Assembly (NCBI RefSeq): GCF_900478135.1 | Contig: NZ_LS483470.1 | Location: 923,501 to 987,500 of the forward strand | DNA length: 64,000 nucleotides | Reading direction: 5' to 3' | Source of the DNA: Leminorella richardii | GTDB taxonomy: Bacteria > Pseudomonadota > Gammaproteobacteria > Enterobacterales > Enterobacteriaceae | Part shown: in pieces, positions 15,677-23,640 of the stretch | How positions within the stretch are numbered: position 1 is the first letter of the stretch | Layout of the letters: every line of letters starts with the position of its first letter | Position numbers and translations under genes: made by a program | Notes under the pieces: generated by a model | What the model was told of the DNA's origin: nothing | Database searches by the model: none | What the model saw: only the letters and a program-made list of their open reading frames with translations

Positions 15677-15728
15677 TTGACACATGAAATTAAATTCCAT
15701 AATCTGATTTTGAAACGAAATTTAATTC
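15677..15728 (+). promoter_or_regulatory. Promoter with two RpiR-type operators before the SDR operon
   Basis: TTGACA (15677-15682) and TAATCT (15700-15705) are spaced by exactly 17 bases. The spacer holds GAAATTAAATTC (15686-15697), and a second copy GAAATTTAATTC (15717-15728) follows 31 bases later, three helical turns. A protein bound here would block RNA polymerase. The local RpiR regulator is the obvious candidate. Confidence 0.7.
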
Positions 15729-15752
15729 CCGACAACGACATGGAGAATGAAA

Positions 15753-16568
15753 ATGAATGCACGCGTTCTGGAAAATAAAGTTGCAGTGATCACTGGGGCT
15801 GCTTCAGGAATTGGTGAAGCAATTGCCAAAACCTATGCTCAACAAGGCGCCAAAATTCTGGCGGTAGACATTAACGGCGAGCGCCTGCAGCAGGTAACAC
15901 AGGAAATTAAAGACGCCGGTGGTGAAGTGATTGCCGTGGTCGCTGACGTAGTAGAAGAGCAGCCTGTCATCGACTTCTTCGCTCTGGCGATGAAAAACTG
16001 GGGACGCGTGGATTTGCTGGTTAACAGCGCTGGCCGCGACTCTCTGTCTCCGCCAGTGTCAGAAACGACGCTGGAAGAGTGGAACAAAACCATTGGCCCT
16101 AACATGACTGCCGTTTTCTTATGCTGTCGCGAAGCGTTTCGGATCATGGAAAAACAGAGCAGCGGTGGCCGCATTATCAATATCGGTTCTTCATCTGCAC
16201 GCTTAGCCTCCTGCCCAGGCCACAGCCCTTACCGCGCCTCTAAGCACGGCATGATGGGCTTTAGTAAAAACATCCTGCTGGAAGGCATGAAGAAAAATAT
16301 CGGTGTCACCGTGTTGAACCCATCACACGTAAAAACGCCGATGACCGAAGTGATCGATACGGGTATCTATGACGGCAACCTGCCTGCCTATACCGACGGC
16401 TGGTTAGATGAAAAAGAGCTGAAAGAGGGCATTCACGCCAGCTGTATCGACGTAGAAAACGTCTCTGAACTGGCGCTGTATATCGCCACCCGCACGCCGG
16501 ATGTCACCATTCCACAGATGGCGCTTTATCCGACCCACAAAGCCCACCGTTACGGTATGGAAGTGTAG
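15753..16568 (+). CDS. Short-chain dehydrogenase/reductase
   Basis: A classical SDR of 271 residues. The nucleotide-binding motif TGAASGIG is at 14-21, with an acidic residue at the end of strand 2 (LAVDING), indicating NAD+ preference. NSAG is near 92, and the catalytic Ser (IGSSSARL), Tyr and Lys (YRASK) follow. ATG 15753 is preferred over ATG 15747 because the GGAGA ribosome site would otherwise touch the start codon. It is the first gene of an operon with a zinc dehydrogenase and a DeoC-like aldolase, and likely interconverts an alcohol and ketone on a sugar-derived intermediate. Confidence 0.85.
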   Translation: MNARVLENKVAVITGAASGIGEAIAKTYAQQGAKILAVDINGERLQQVTQEIKDAGGEVIAVVADVVEEQPVIDFFALAMKNWGRVDLLVNSAGRDSLSPPVSETTLEEWNKTIGPNMTAVFLCCREAFRIMEKQSSGGRIINIGSSSARLASCPGHSPYRASKHGMMGFSKNILLEGMKKNIGVTVLNPSHVKTPMTEVIDTGIYDGNLPAYTDGWLDEKELKEGIHASCIDVENVSELALYIATRTPDVTIPQMALYPTHKAHRYGMEV

Positions 16569-16585
16569 TTAAAGGAGCCATAGAG

Positions 16586-17635
16586 ATGAAAGCAGCCTAT
16601 TTTTACGCCCCAGGTGACGTGAGATGTGAAGAGACGGATGTTCCGGCTATTGCAGATAACGAGCTTCTGGTTGAGGTGAAGGCCTCTTCAATTTGCGGCA
16701 CTGACCAGCGCATTTTCAAGAATGGACACTTCAAGATCCCCGCAGGAGAAAAGCGCGTGCTTGGGCACGAGATATCTGGGGTGATTGCGCAAGTTGGTCA
16801 ACTTACCTCGACGTTTAAAGTCGGCCAGCGCGTCTCTTTTACGCCGAACATCGGCTGTGGCCACTGCGAATTTTGTCGAAGTGGCTACAACCAGATGTGC
16901 CCCGACTACGAGGCGTTCGGTATTAGCCTTGACGGCGGTTTCCAGCAATATATGCGGGTTCCGGCGGAGGCTATCAGCGGTAATAACCTGTTCCTGCTGC
17001 CGGACAACGTTGGCTTCGATGAGGCCTCGCTGATTGAGCCGCTTTCCTGTTGTTACAACGCCTTTAGCGAGCTGAAGGTGAATTATGACGATACGGTACT
17101 GGTCATCGGCGCGGGTCCTATCGGCGCCTGTCACGTGATGCTGGCGAAGGTCGCCGGGGCGAAGAAGGTGATTGTGGCCGATATTCGCGATAGCCGTCTG
17201 GAAAGCATTCTTCAGTTTGGCGCTGATGTCACTATCAATAGCGCGGAGCAGGATCTGCATCGACAGGTGATGCAAGAAACCGGAGGCCGCGGGGTGGATG
17301 TCGTTATCACTGCTGCGTCCGTTGCTGACCTACAAACCCAGAGCATTGGCCTGCTGGCGACTCATGGCCGAGTGTGTTTCTTTGGCGGTTTGGGGCAAAA
17401 GCAGCTGGTACCGATAGATACCAATCTGGTGCACTACAAGGGTCTGAAGCTGCTTGGCACGACGGGTTCCAGCAATCAGGACTACTATCAGTCGCTGCGG
17501 CTGGTCGCAGAAGGCCGGATAAATCTGGCGCCTTTGGTGAGCTATCGCTTCCCCGTTAGCGAGATTAATGATGCATTCGCAACCGCAGCCAGCGGTAACG
17601 GCATGAAATGTTTAATTGTGAACGAAGGGAATTAA
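16586..17635 (+). CDS. Zinc-dependent alcohol/polyol dehydrogenase
   Basis: A second medium-chain dehydrogenase of 349 residues. C37 (SICGTD) and H61-E62 (GHE) form the catalytic zinc site, with C91, C94, C97 and C105 as structural zinc ligands. GAGPIG is the dinucleotide motif, and an aspartate ends strand 2 (VADIRDSR), so NAD+ is likely. It is 17 bases behind the SDR and 2 bases before the aldolase gene, clearly one operon. It is only distantly similar to the divergent GatD-like enzyme, so the pathway contains at least three oxidoreductases. Substrate unknown; sorbitol- or threonine-dehydrogenase-like chemistry is possible. Confidence 0.83.
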   Translation: MKAAYFYAPGDVRCEETDVPAIADNELLVEVKASSICGTDQRIFKNGHFKIPAGEKRVLGHEISGVIAQVGQLTSTFKVGQRVSFTPNIGCGHCEFCRSGYNQMCPDYEAFGISLDGGFQQYMRVPAEAISGNNLFLLPDNVGFDEASLIEPLSCCYNAFSELKVNYDDTVLVIGAGPIGACHVMLAKVAGAKKVIVADIRDSRLESILQFGADVTINSAEQDLHRQVMQETGGRGVDVVITAASVADLQTQSIGLLATHGRVCFFGGLGQKQLVPIDTNLVHYKGLKLLGTTGSSNQDYYQSLRLVAEGRINLAPLVSYRFPVSEINDAFATAASGNGMKCLIVNEGN

Positions 17636-17637
17636 GA

Positions 17638-18321
17638 ATGACAATTACCTCAGCAGAACTGGCAGGCATGATCGACCATACGTTTCTAAAACCGTTTGGC
17701 GATGCGGCTCCCATCAAGACACTGTGTGACGAAGCAAAGCGCTATCAGTTTGCCATGGTGGCGATTAACCCCGGCGAAGTAGAAAACTGCGTGCCGCTGT
17801 TAGCGGGAAGCAAAGTGCGCATCGGTGCGGCGATTGGTTTTCCTCTGGGCCAAATGACGGTAGCGGCGAAAGCCTTCGAAACCCGAGATGCGATCGAGAA
17901 GGGCGCAACGGAAATCGATACAGTGATCAATATTCGCGCACTTCAGTCAGGACGAGAGGACATCGTTCGCCAGGAAATCAAAGACATGGTGTCTATTTGC
18001 AAGCCAAAGGGCGTCATTTGCAAAGTGATCCTGGAAACGTGCTATCTCACTGACGCAGAAAAAGTGCGAGTGTGTGAAATCGCCGCTGAAGAGGGTGTCG
18101 ATTTTGTCAAAACTTCCACGGGGTTTGGTACCGCTGGTGCGACAGTAAAAGACGTCGCGCTGATGCGTAAAACTGTCGGCAGTCGCTGCGGCGTTAAGGC
18201 CAGCGGCGGTGTGCGCACCCTAGAGGAAGCGCTGGCGATGGTCGAAGCGGGCGCAACTCGTATCGGCACTTCCAGCGGTATCTCTATCGTTGAGGCTTTG
18301 AAAGCCAGAGAAGCACAGTAG
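17638..18321 (+). CDS. DeoC-family aldolase
   Basis: A TIM-barrel class I aldolase of 227 residues resembling deoxyribose-phosphate aldolase. D94 (EIDTVIN), the Schiff-base lysine K158 (DFVKTSTGFG) and the proton-relay lysine K187 (GVKASGG) are all present, and the phosphate-binding loop is RIGTSSG. DeoC itself normally sits with deoA/B/D; here it is tied to dehydrogenases, a HAD phosphatase and a hexose-phosphate-type antiporter, so it more likely cleaves another deoxy-sugar phosphate. It starts 2 bases after the upstream stop. Catalytic fold is certain, substrate is not. Confidence 0.83.
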   Translation: MTITSAELAGMIDHTFLKPFGDAAPIKTLCDEAKRYQFAMVAINPGEVENCVPLLAGSKVRIGAAIGFPLGQMTVAAKAFETRDAIEKGATEIDTVINIRALQSGREDIVRQEIKDMVSICKPKGVICKVILETCYLTDAEKVRVCEIAAEEGVDFVKTSTGFGTAGATVKDVALMRKTVGSRCGVKASGGVRTLEEALAMVEAGATRIGTSSGISIVEALKAREAQ

Positions 18322-18340
18322 TTCATTTATGGTGCGCGTT

Positions 18341-18364
18341 CGATGGCCCTCTTTGGGGCCATCG
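18341..18364 (+). terminator. Hairpin after the aldolase gene
   Basis: The arms CGATGGCCC and GGGCCATCG (9 bp) form a strong hairpin 20 bases past the aldolase stop. There is no T run, so it may only partly terminate and leave read-through to the regulator gene. The rest of the 292-base gap up to 18613 holds no gene I can support. Confidence 0.5.
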
Positions 18365-18613
18365 ATGTATTAAGCGGTCTGGAACGGCCGGCAGCGGTTA
18401 ATTTCTCTTTGTCATATATCTAGTTGGGCGCTATTTGATATTCTGTTATTCAGGAAGAGGGTTCTACGCTATGATGAGGCCAAACGCAGCCTGGCAGCGA
18501 TTGGCCTTTGCTATATCTGTTCGGTCACGTCTGCGGTGTGCGACGCGCTGATGGGTATTTTAGCGTTATTACCTGCATCATGAATGTGTTGGAATAAGAA
18601 TAGGGGAACGATT

Positions 18614-19534
18614 TTGGCTTCAATGGATCATAATAGCGTGTTGGGGATGATTACCAGACAACGGCCCTATTTCAATCCTGCCGATCAGCGCATTGCTGAC
18701 TATATTTTGCATCACAGTGTTGATATTAAAAACATGACGATCAAAACGTTAGCTAGCCACTGCGAGGTGTCTGAATCCAGTATCAGTCGGTTTGTTAAAA
18801 CGCTAGGTATTGCTTCTTATCAGATGCTGAAAATTCTGATTGCCGAAGAAGTGACGATTAAAGCCAGCAGCACAGAAACTGAGCCTGATAAATCCTACGT
18901 TTTTGAGGATATCTCCGATAACGATTCGTTAACTGAGATTGTTGAAAAACTCCAGCACCGCTATCTTTCCACTGTTAACGATGTCACCAGCTTAGTGAAC
19001 AGCGCCAAAATTGACGCAGTGGTTGAGCTGATCGCGAAAGCGGATGTGATCGCTTTCTTCGGCATTGGTTCATCAACGCTGGCGGTAGAAAACGCACTGA
19101 TGCGCTTTATGCGCGTTGGTAAACGCTGCATTTTCTTCCGTGATAACAGTATGTTCGATATTGTTGCGAATACGCTGGGGGCAAACAGCCTGGCGATTGC
19201 CATCAGTAACTCTGGTGAGTCAATTCCGGTGGTGTCATCGCTGAAAACGGTCAAAGAGGCCGGCGCAGCGACAGTGTGTATCACTTCTTTCCCTGACGCT
19301 TCGCTGGTGAAATACAGCGATATCGCACTGTTTACGCCAACAACTCATGCACCGACCGGTAACCATTCGGCTCGGCTACGTGAATCGATGATCTCCAAAG
19401 TGGCTCAGATGTATTTGGTGGATATTCTGTATTGCGCCTATGCGGTGACCCACTTTAACGAGTCCGTACACAATTTAGAGAAAACCGATAAAGCCAGTAT
19501 CCGTTCCAGACATAAACAGTCCAAATCAAAATAG
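18614..19534 (+). CDS. MurR/RpiR family transcriptional regulator
   Basis: A regulator of about 306 residues. The N-terminal RpiR helix-turn-helix (~1-80; MTIKTLASHCEVSESSISRFVKTLG) binds DNA, and the SIS domain (~120-255; FFGIGSSTLAVENALMRFMRVGKR, AISNSGES) senses a phosphosugar. I place the start at TTG 18614, which has AGGGGA 6 bases upstream; ATG 18623 is the alternative, and ATG 18584 lacks a ribosome site. It lies within the locus and is the likely repressor acting on the GAAATTWAATTC operators at 15.7 and 22.0 kb, with release by a sugar phosphate imported by the antiporter. Confidence 0.87.
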   Translation: MASMDHNSVLGMITRQRPYFNPADQRIADYILHHSVDIKNMTIKTLASHCEVSESSISRFVKTLGIASYQMLKILIAEEVTIKASSTETEPDKSYVFEDISDNDSLTEIVEKLQHRYLSTVNDVTSLVNSAKIDAVVELIAKADVIAFFGIGSSTLAVENALMRFMRVGKRCIFFRDNSMFDIVANTLGANSLAIAISNSGESIPVVSSLKTVKEAGAATVCITSFPDASLVKYSDIALFTPTTHAPTGNHSARLRESMISKVAQMYLVDILYCAYAVTHFNESVHNLEKTDKASIRSRHKQSKSK

Positions 19535-19581
19535 CGATATAGCTACCGCGCCTGATGAGGCGCGGGAAGAGGGAACGTATT

Positions 19582-20397
19582 ATGTCTATCAAAATGGTAG
19601 TGACCGATCTGGATGGGACTTTATTCAACCATCAGGAAGTAGTGTCTGACACCAATCGTCTGGCGTTTCAACGCATTATTACTCAGGGAATTCTTCCCGT
19701 CGTCGCAACCGGACGCATGAAGTCAGAGGCGCGCTATGCTTTTGACGCGATCGGCGCCAGTCGCTACTTTATGGGAATGAACGGCTGCCGCACTGTTGAT
19801 ATGCAGCAGCAGAAGATTGTTTACGAACACTTTCTGGCGCGTTCGCTGTTTGACGAGATCCTCCAAAAGCTGACTGAGCTGGACGTTTTCTTCCAGATGT
19901 ATACCAGCGAGGGTGTAAAGTGCCTGCCTCATCTTCATCCCCGTATGGCACAGAGCGGCATGGCGCCCGCCTATTTAGCCCGTTTCGGCGATGAGATCCT
20001 GCCCGCTGGCCTACAGCAGCTGGCGCATCTGAATATCTATAAATTCTTAGTGGTGGACACTGACAGCGGCAAGCTAGAGGCGCTGCGGCAGGCGTTTGCC
20101 AATAACCCTGACGTGAGTCTGGTTGCCTCTCAGCTGTACTATGTGGAGATTATTTCGGCCAGAGTGAATAAAGGCGTCGCGCTACAAAGGCTGTGCGACC
20201 ATTTAGGGATCTCTACTGCGTCGGTGATGGCCATTGGTGATAGTGAAAACGACATCGAGATGCTGCGCTTAGTCGGCGCCGGTGTGGCAATGGGCAATGC
20301 AGCAAGCCACGTGAAGGCAGCAGCCCGCTATGTAGCGCCGTCTAACGATGACGACGGGGTCGCCTGGGCGCTGAATGAGCTGTTACCGTTGCTATAA
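19582..20397 (+). CDS. Cof-type HAD-IIB phosphatase
   Basis: A haloacid dehalogenase superfamily hydrolase of 271 residues. Motif I DLDGTL gives nucleophile D9 and acid D11, a Cof-type C2B cap lies in the middle, and motif IV GDSENDIEM coordinates Mg2+ near residue 218. Such enzymes dephosphorylate sugar phosphates. ATG 19582 is chosen for the GAGGGA ribosome site; the frame extends 9 codons upstream without one. It is 48 bases behind the regulator and ends at a strong terminator. It may remove a toxic or dead-end sugar phosphate of this pathway. Confidence 0.85.
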   Translation: MSIKMVVTDLDGTLFNHQEVVSDTNRLAFQRIITQGILPVVATGRMKSEARYAFDAIGASRYFMGMNGCRTVDMQQQKIVYEHFLARSLFDEILQKLTELDVFFQMYTSEGVKCLPHLHPRMAQSGMAPAYLARFGDEILPAGLQQLAHLNIYKFLVVDTDSGKLEALRQAFANNPDVSLVASQLYYVEIISARVNKGVALQRLCDHLGISTASVMAIGDSENDIEMLRLVGAGVAMGNAASHVKAAARYVAPSNDDDGVAWALNELLPLL

Positions 20398-20466
20398 AGC
20401 AAAAGAGTCGGGATCGATGACTGATCCCGCTAAAGGAAAGGGTTAGCTCCCTTCTGAATGACAGTT

Positions 20467-20505
20467 AGCAAAAAGCCCGCAATTTAAAATTGCGGGCTTT
20501 TTGCT
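20467..20505. terminator. Strong bidirectional terminator
   Basis: A near-perfect palindrome with a core AAGCCCGCAATTT/AAATTGCGGGCTT stem flanked by A and T runs. It separates the convergent phosphatase and antiporter genes and should work on both strands. Confidence 0.92.
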
Positions 20506-20544
20506 ATAGATGGCTACTTGCGAACAGCTTGAGTCAGTGAACCG

Positions 20545-21966
20545 TTAACCATTGGCTGGCACCAGTGTTTGATCGCTCTCTTGCTGCCGAAGGCGTCTTA
20601 TCTTGCGTTCTTCGCCCCACGCAACCATGCCCATCAGAACGATCCCTAGCGCGACGGAAATATAGAAAATCACGAAGACGTCGTGCCAGCCGTGCAGCTG
20701 GTGGCCAAACAGATTCAGCCCTGATTTTGTCGGGTCGGCGATACGCGCCAGCGCGACTTTAGCGATAGAGTCACCGATCAGATAGGCAAAAGTACCCGAC
20801 ATACCGGTGGTCACGCTAACGGCGTTTTTAGGCGCAAAGCCAACCAGAGAGATGGTAATCAGTATCTGAGGCCCAAAAATCAGTAGCCCCAGCGCCACCA
20901 GAGAGATGTTGATCATGGTGACTGTTGTGGCATGGCGGTAGCCCAGCAGAGCAAAGACGATCAGCACCAGACAAAATACCGCCACGATAGCTCTTCGCCC
21001 GTGCAGAAGATCAGATACGTAGCCCCACAGCAGGCTGGCAATCAGCGCACCGACCTCAAAGTAGAAGATCGTGTTGACGGCATCGCCTCGGCTGAAGTTA
21101 AGCTGTTCTGAGACGTACAGAGGAGCCCAGTTATCTATGCCAATCCGGATGATATAGACAAAAATATTGGCTAGACAAAGCAGCCAAATCCACGGGTTTC
21201 TGAGCACGTAGGTAGTGAAAATCTGCCATTTGCTCATCTGCTGAGACTCGGTCTGCTGATCTTCTTCTTCTACGGGCTCACCAAAAATCTCTTCGGCGCG
21301 CGCCCAGCCAAGCTCCTGTGGCTCGTCTTTTCCTAAAAAGAAGCCGATAACGCCGAATATCATGGCAATCACGGCAGGGAAGATAAACATGCCGATTACG
21401 CTGCCGTCAAACAGTGTATAGGCACCCCATAGGGCTATGGCTCCCGCAAGGCCGCCGCCAATGTTGTGCGACGTATTCCAGAAGCCCAGATACTTTCCGC
21501 GTTTATCTCGCGGTGTCCAGCGGGTCAGGGTGGAATAGGATGCTGGCCCACCGATGCACTGAAAGACGCCATTAAGCCCCCAGAGAACGATCAGAAATCC
21601 AATATGGGATCCCAGATAGCTCATCACCATGCCCATTAAGAGTACGCATATAGAGGACAGGATCAGGGCAAACGAGAGTAGTTTTTTAGTGTTCTTTCCG
21701 TCGATGTAGTAGCCCAGCACCGTTTTCCCTAGCCCGTAGGTGAGTGAAAAGGCTAGTCCGATCAGCCCCAGTTCAGTGGTAGTAAAATCTAGCTGCTCTT
21801 TCAGCAGAGGCTGGGCGGCTTTAAAGTTATTGCGCACCAGGTACATGGCCATATAGCCGAGAAAGACCACCAGGAACGCTTTAATAAACTGTCCCAGCCA
21901 CATCTGCCGCTGTTGGCTAAGAGGAATTCGTTGATCAGATACTTTTTGTATTGAGAACATTCCCAT
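20545..21966 (-). CDS. Organophosphate:phosphate antiporter, UhpT-like MFS protein
   Basis: A 473-residue, 12-helix transporter of the OPA family. It resembles UhpT along its length: MAMYLVRNNF after helix 1, the GLGKTVLGYYIDGKNTKK loop, TRWTPRDKRGKYLGFWNTSHN, and the second-half RIGIDNWAPLY and FGPQILI segments. It should exchange a hexose- or other sugar-phosphate for inorganic phosphate across the inner membrane. AAGGAG precedes ATG 21966. No UhpABC-type signalling genes are present; operator copies in its promoter instead tie it to the RpiR regulator. Specificity is unknown. Confidence 0.85.
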   Translation of the reverse strand: MGMFSIQKVSDQRIPLSQQRQMWLGQFIKAFLVVFLGYMAMYLVRNNFKAAQPLLKEQLDFTTTELGLIGLAFSLTYGLGKTVLGYYIDGKNTKKLLSFALILSSICVLLMGMVMSYLGSHIGFLIVLWGLNGVFQCIGGPASYSTLTRWTPRDKRGKYLGFWNTSHNIGGGLAGAIALWGAYTLFDGSVIGMFIFPAVIAMIFGVIGFFLGKDEPQELGWARAEEIFGEPVEEEDQQTESQQMSKWQIFTTYVLRNPWIWLLCLANIFVYIIRIGIDNWAPLYVSEQLNFSRGDAVNTIFYFEVGALIASLLWGYVSDLLHGRRAIVAVFCLVLIVFALLGYRHATTVTMINISLVALGLLIFGPQILITISLVGFAPKNAVSVTTGMSGTFAYLIGDSIAKVALARIADPTKSGLNLFGHQLHGWHDVFVIFYISVALGIVLMGMVAWGEERKIRRLRQQESDQTLVPANG

Positions 21967-22012
21967 TAGTACTGCTCCTTCAATATCGATAAGTGTGTAA
22001 CGCCTACGATAT

Positions 22013-22056
22013 GAAAATTAATTCCTTATAACAATTTATAAAATGAAATTTAATTC
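22013..22056 (-). promoter_or_regulatory. Operator pair before the antiporter gene
   Basis: GAAAATTAATTC (22013-22024) and GAAATTTAATTC (22045-22056) lie 32 bases apart. They copy the pair at 15686/15717 before the SDR operon in sequence and spacing. This links both transcripts to one regulator, probably the RpiR protein of the locus. Confidence 0.6.
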
Positions 22057-22258
22057 AAAATGTGATCGCTGTTGTTATTCACCAAGTAAGATACTGTGAG
22101 TTACAGTGCCAATGTAACATGAATTACTTGAGTTGGAAGGCTTTGTATTTTTTTATTTTATTGATTTATATAAAATAAATTATATTTCCTGACTATTCAA
22201 AGAGATCAAAAAGCGAACGAAGTGAATATCTCAGTCATTCGCAAAAAGAGCTGGCGTG

Positions 22259-22275
22259 ATGAAATAAAATTTCAT
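22259..22275. promoter_or_regulatory. Perfect 17-bp palindrome, possible third operator
   Basis: ATGAAAT-AAA-ATTTCAT is a perfect inverted repeat related to the GAAATTWAATTC sites. It lies about 290 bases upstream of the antiporter ATG and may be an auxiliary or looping site. Confidence 0.45.
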
Positions 22276-22360
22276 TGTGTCTTAATGGTGTGAAAAGGCT
22301 AGGATGAAAATGAGCAGGCGAGGGTTGAATGTGAATGAGTTTGGTGTGGTCATTCTTGTT

Positions 22361-22400
22361 CTGTTCTGTTCTGTTCTGTTCTGTTCTGTTCTGTTCTGTT
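22361..22400. repeat. Pentanucleotide tandem repeat (CTGTT)8
   Basis: Eight perfect CTGTT units, preceded by a degenerate TTGTT, lie 55 bases past the stop of the 3-hydroxybutyryl-CoA dehydrogenase gene. Pentamer repeats vary by slipped-strand mispairing in contingency loci. On the minus strand an open frame of 73 codons beginning at the dehydrogenase stop (TGATG overlap) runs through it as TEQNR repeats, but that frame has no other protein-like feature. Confidence 0.85.
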
Positions 22401-22455
22401 TGGAATGGAGTGTTCAAAGTCGCCCATAATGCAGGCGACTCCATTACGTACTCCA

Positions 22456-23292
22456 TCAACTGTAGCTATAAAATCCTTCTCTACTTTTCTTCCCAAGTCG
22501 ACCGCCTCTGACCATCTTGCGCAGCAGCACGTGCGGGCGATATTTTGAATCGCCGGTTTCTGAATAGAGCACTTCCATAATGGCTAGGCAGACGTCCAGC
22601 CCGATAAGATCCCCCAGCGCCAGTGGCCCCATGGGATGATTAGCGCCAAGCTTCATGGCGGTGTCGATATCTTCCGCACTGGCAGTGCCGTCGGCGTAGA
22701 TGCCGATGGCTTCATTCACCATTGGGATCAACACTCGGTTAACGATAAAGCCGGGAGCGTCTTTAGAGATAACGGCAACTTTGCCGACTTTTTCGACCAG
22801 CTCCTGCATTTTAGCGACAGTTTCGTCAGCAGTACCCAGACCGACGACGATCTCCACTAGCGCCATCACCGGCGCGGGGTTGAAAAAGTGCAGGCCGATG
22901 ACTTGGCGATCCAGCCCGTTGCTTAATTCAGTAATAGACAGGGAAGAGGTGTTGGAAGCAAAAATGGCCTCAGGCTTACAGATCTTTTGCAGACCGCTAA
23001 AAAGCTGGCGCTTAACGTCTATCTTTTCGACCACAGCCTCGATAATCAGATCGCAGTCGGATACGGCGTCTGTCATGCCGGGAGTAATGTTGTCGGCAAT
23101 AGCCTTGGCTTTCTCCGGTTCGATTTTGCCTTTTTCTACCAGCCTGCCGAGCGAGGCGATAATGCCGTTTTTCCCTTTTTCTGCGAACTCCTGCTTAATG
23201 TCACAAAGAACTACCGAGAAGCCTTCCGCAGCGGCAAACACCTGAGCAATACCCGCGCCCATAGCGCCCGCACCGATAACGCCTACTTTCAT
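22456..23292 (-). CDS. 3-hydroxybutyryl-CoA dehydrogenase
   Basis: NAD(P)-dependent oxidoreductase of 278 residues interconverting acetoacetyl-CoA and 3-hydroxybutyryl-CoA. The Rossmann motif is GAGAMGAGIAQ (~7-17), the catalytic segment HFFNPAPVMALVE (~137-149) supplies His and Asn, and the C-terminal domain holds NHPMGPLALGDLIGLD. ATG 23292 follows AAGGA; the frame extends to a TTG at 23316 without a better site. It resembles clostridial Hbd and PaaH, but no thiolase, crotonase or acyl-CoA dehydrogenase gene is adjacent, so its pathway here is open. It is divergent from dgoR. Confidence 0.88.
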   Translation of the reverse strand: MKVGVIGAGAMGAGIAQVFAAAEGFSVVLCDIKQEFAEKGKNGIIASLGRLVEKGKIEPEKAKAIADNITPGMTDAVSDCDLIIEAVVEKIDVKRQLFSGLQKICKPEAIFASNTSSLSITELSNGLDRQVIGLHFFNPAPVMALVEIVVGLGTADETVAKMQELVEKVGKVAVISKDAPGFIVNRVLIPMVNEAIGIYADGTASAEDIDTAMKLGANHPMGPLALGDLIGLDVCLAIMEVLYSETGDSKYRPHVLLRKMVRGGRLGKKSREGFYSYS

Positions 23293-23487
23293 CTTGTCAT
23301 CCTTTCTATTTTTCAACGGGTTACAGAGATTATTAGATTTATTTCGGCATTATACCTTCATGTGACTATGTCAACCGTGCCAGAAGGCGCAGTTTCAACA
23401 CTTTCCTTCGATTTTCTCTAACGCAACCGGCGGCTTGATGCTTTTGCTGACGATCCTTTTCAAGCTTAAAAACAGGAATTGTATTTT

Positions 23488-23532
23488 TTGTGATCCAAAT
23501 TGTAGTACAACTATAATTATATGTACTACAAT
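23488..23532 (+). promoter_or_regulatory. dgo promoter with paired DgoR operators
   Basis: TTGTAGTACAA (23500-23510) and an inverted copy, TGTACTACAA (23522-23531), are centred 21 bases apart, two helical turns. A TATAAT (23512-23517) lies between them, with TTGTGA (23488-23493) as a possible -35. In E. coli DgoR represses dgo through two such inverted repeats and is released by D-galactonate. Confidence 0.72.
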
Positions 23533-23640
23533 GACGGCAGATAAGAGAGAAACAAGATTCATTTTGTACTGTAAAAGCGGGTGAAAATGCGTCGGTCGCG
23601 GTAAAGTAGGAACCTGTACATCTTTGACAGGAGATATTCC

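Noticed and set aside
18378..18582. Open stretch between the aldolase and RpiR genes containing a hydrophobic segment
   Set aside because: It has no start codon with a ribosome site and stops before the regulator. Treated as promoter/leader sequence.
22235..22459. 73-codon frame on the minus strand with TEQNR repeats, starting at the dehydrogenase stop
   Set aside because: The repeated residues come from the CTGTT pentamer, the rest is not protein-like, and no ribosome site stands out. Kept only as a repeat with a phase-variation question.
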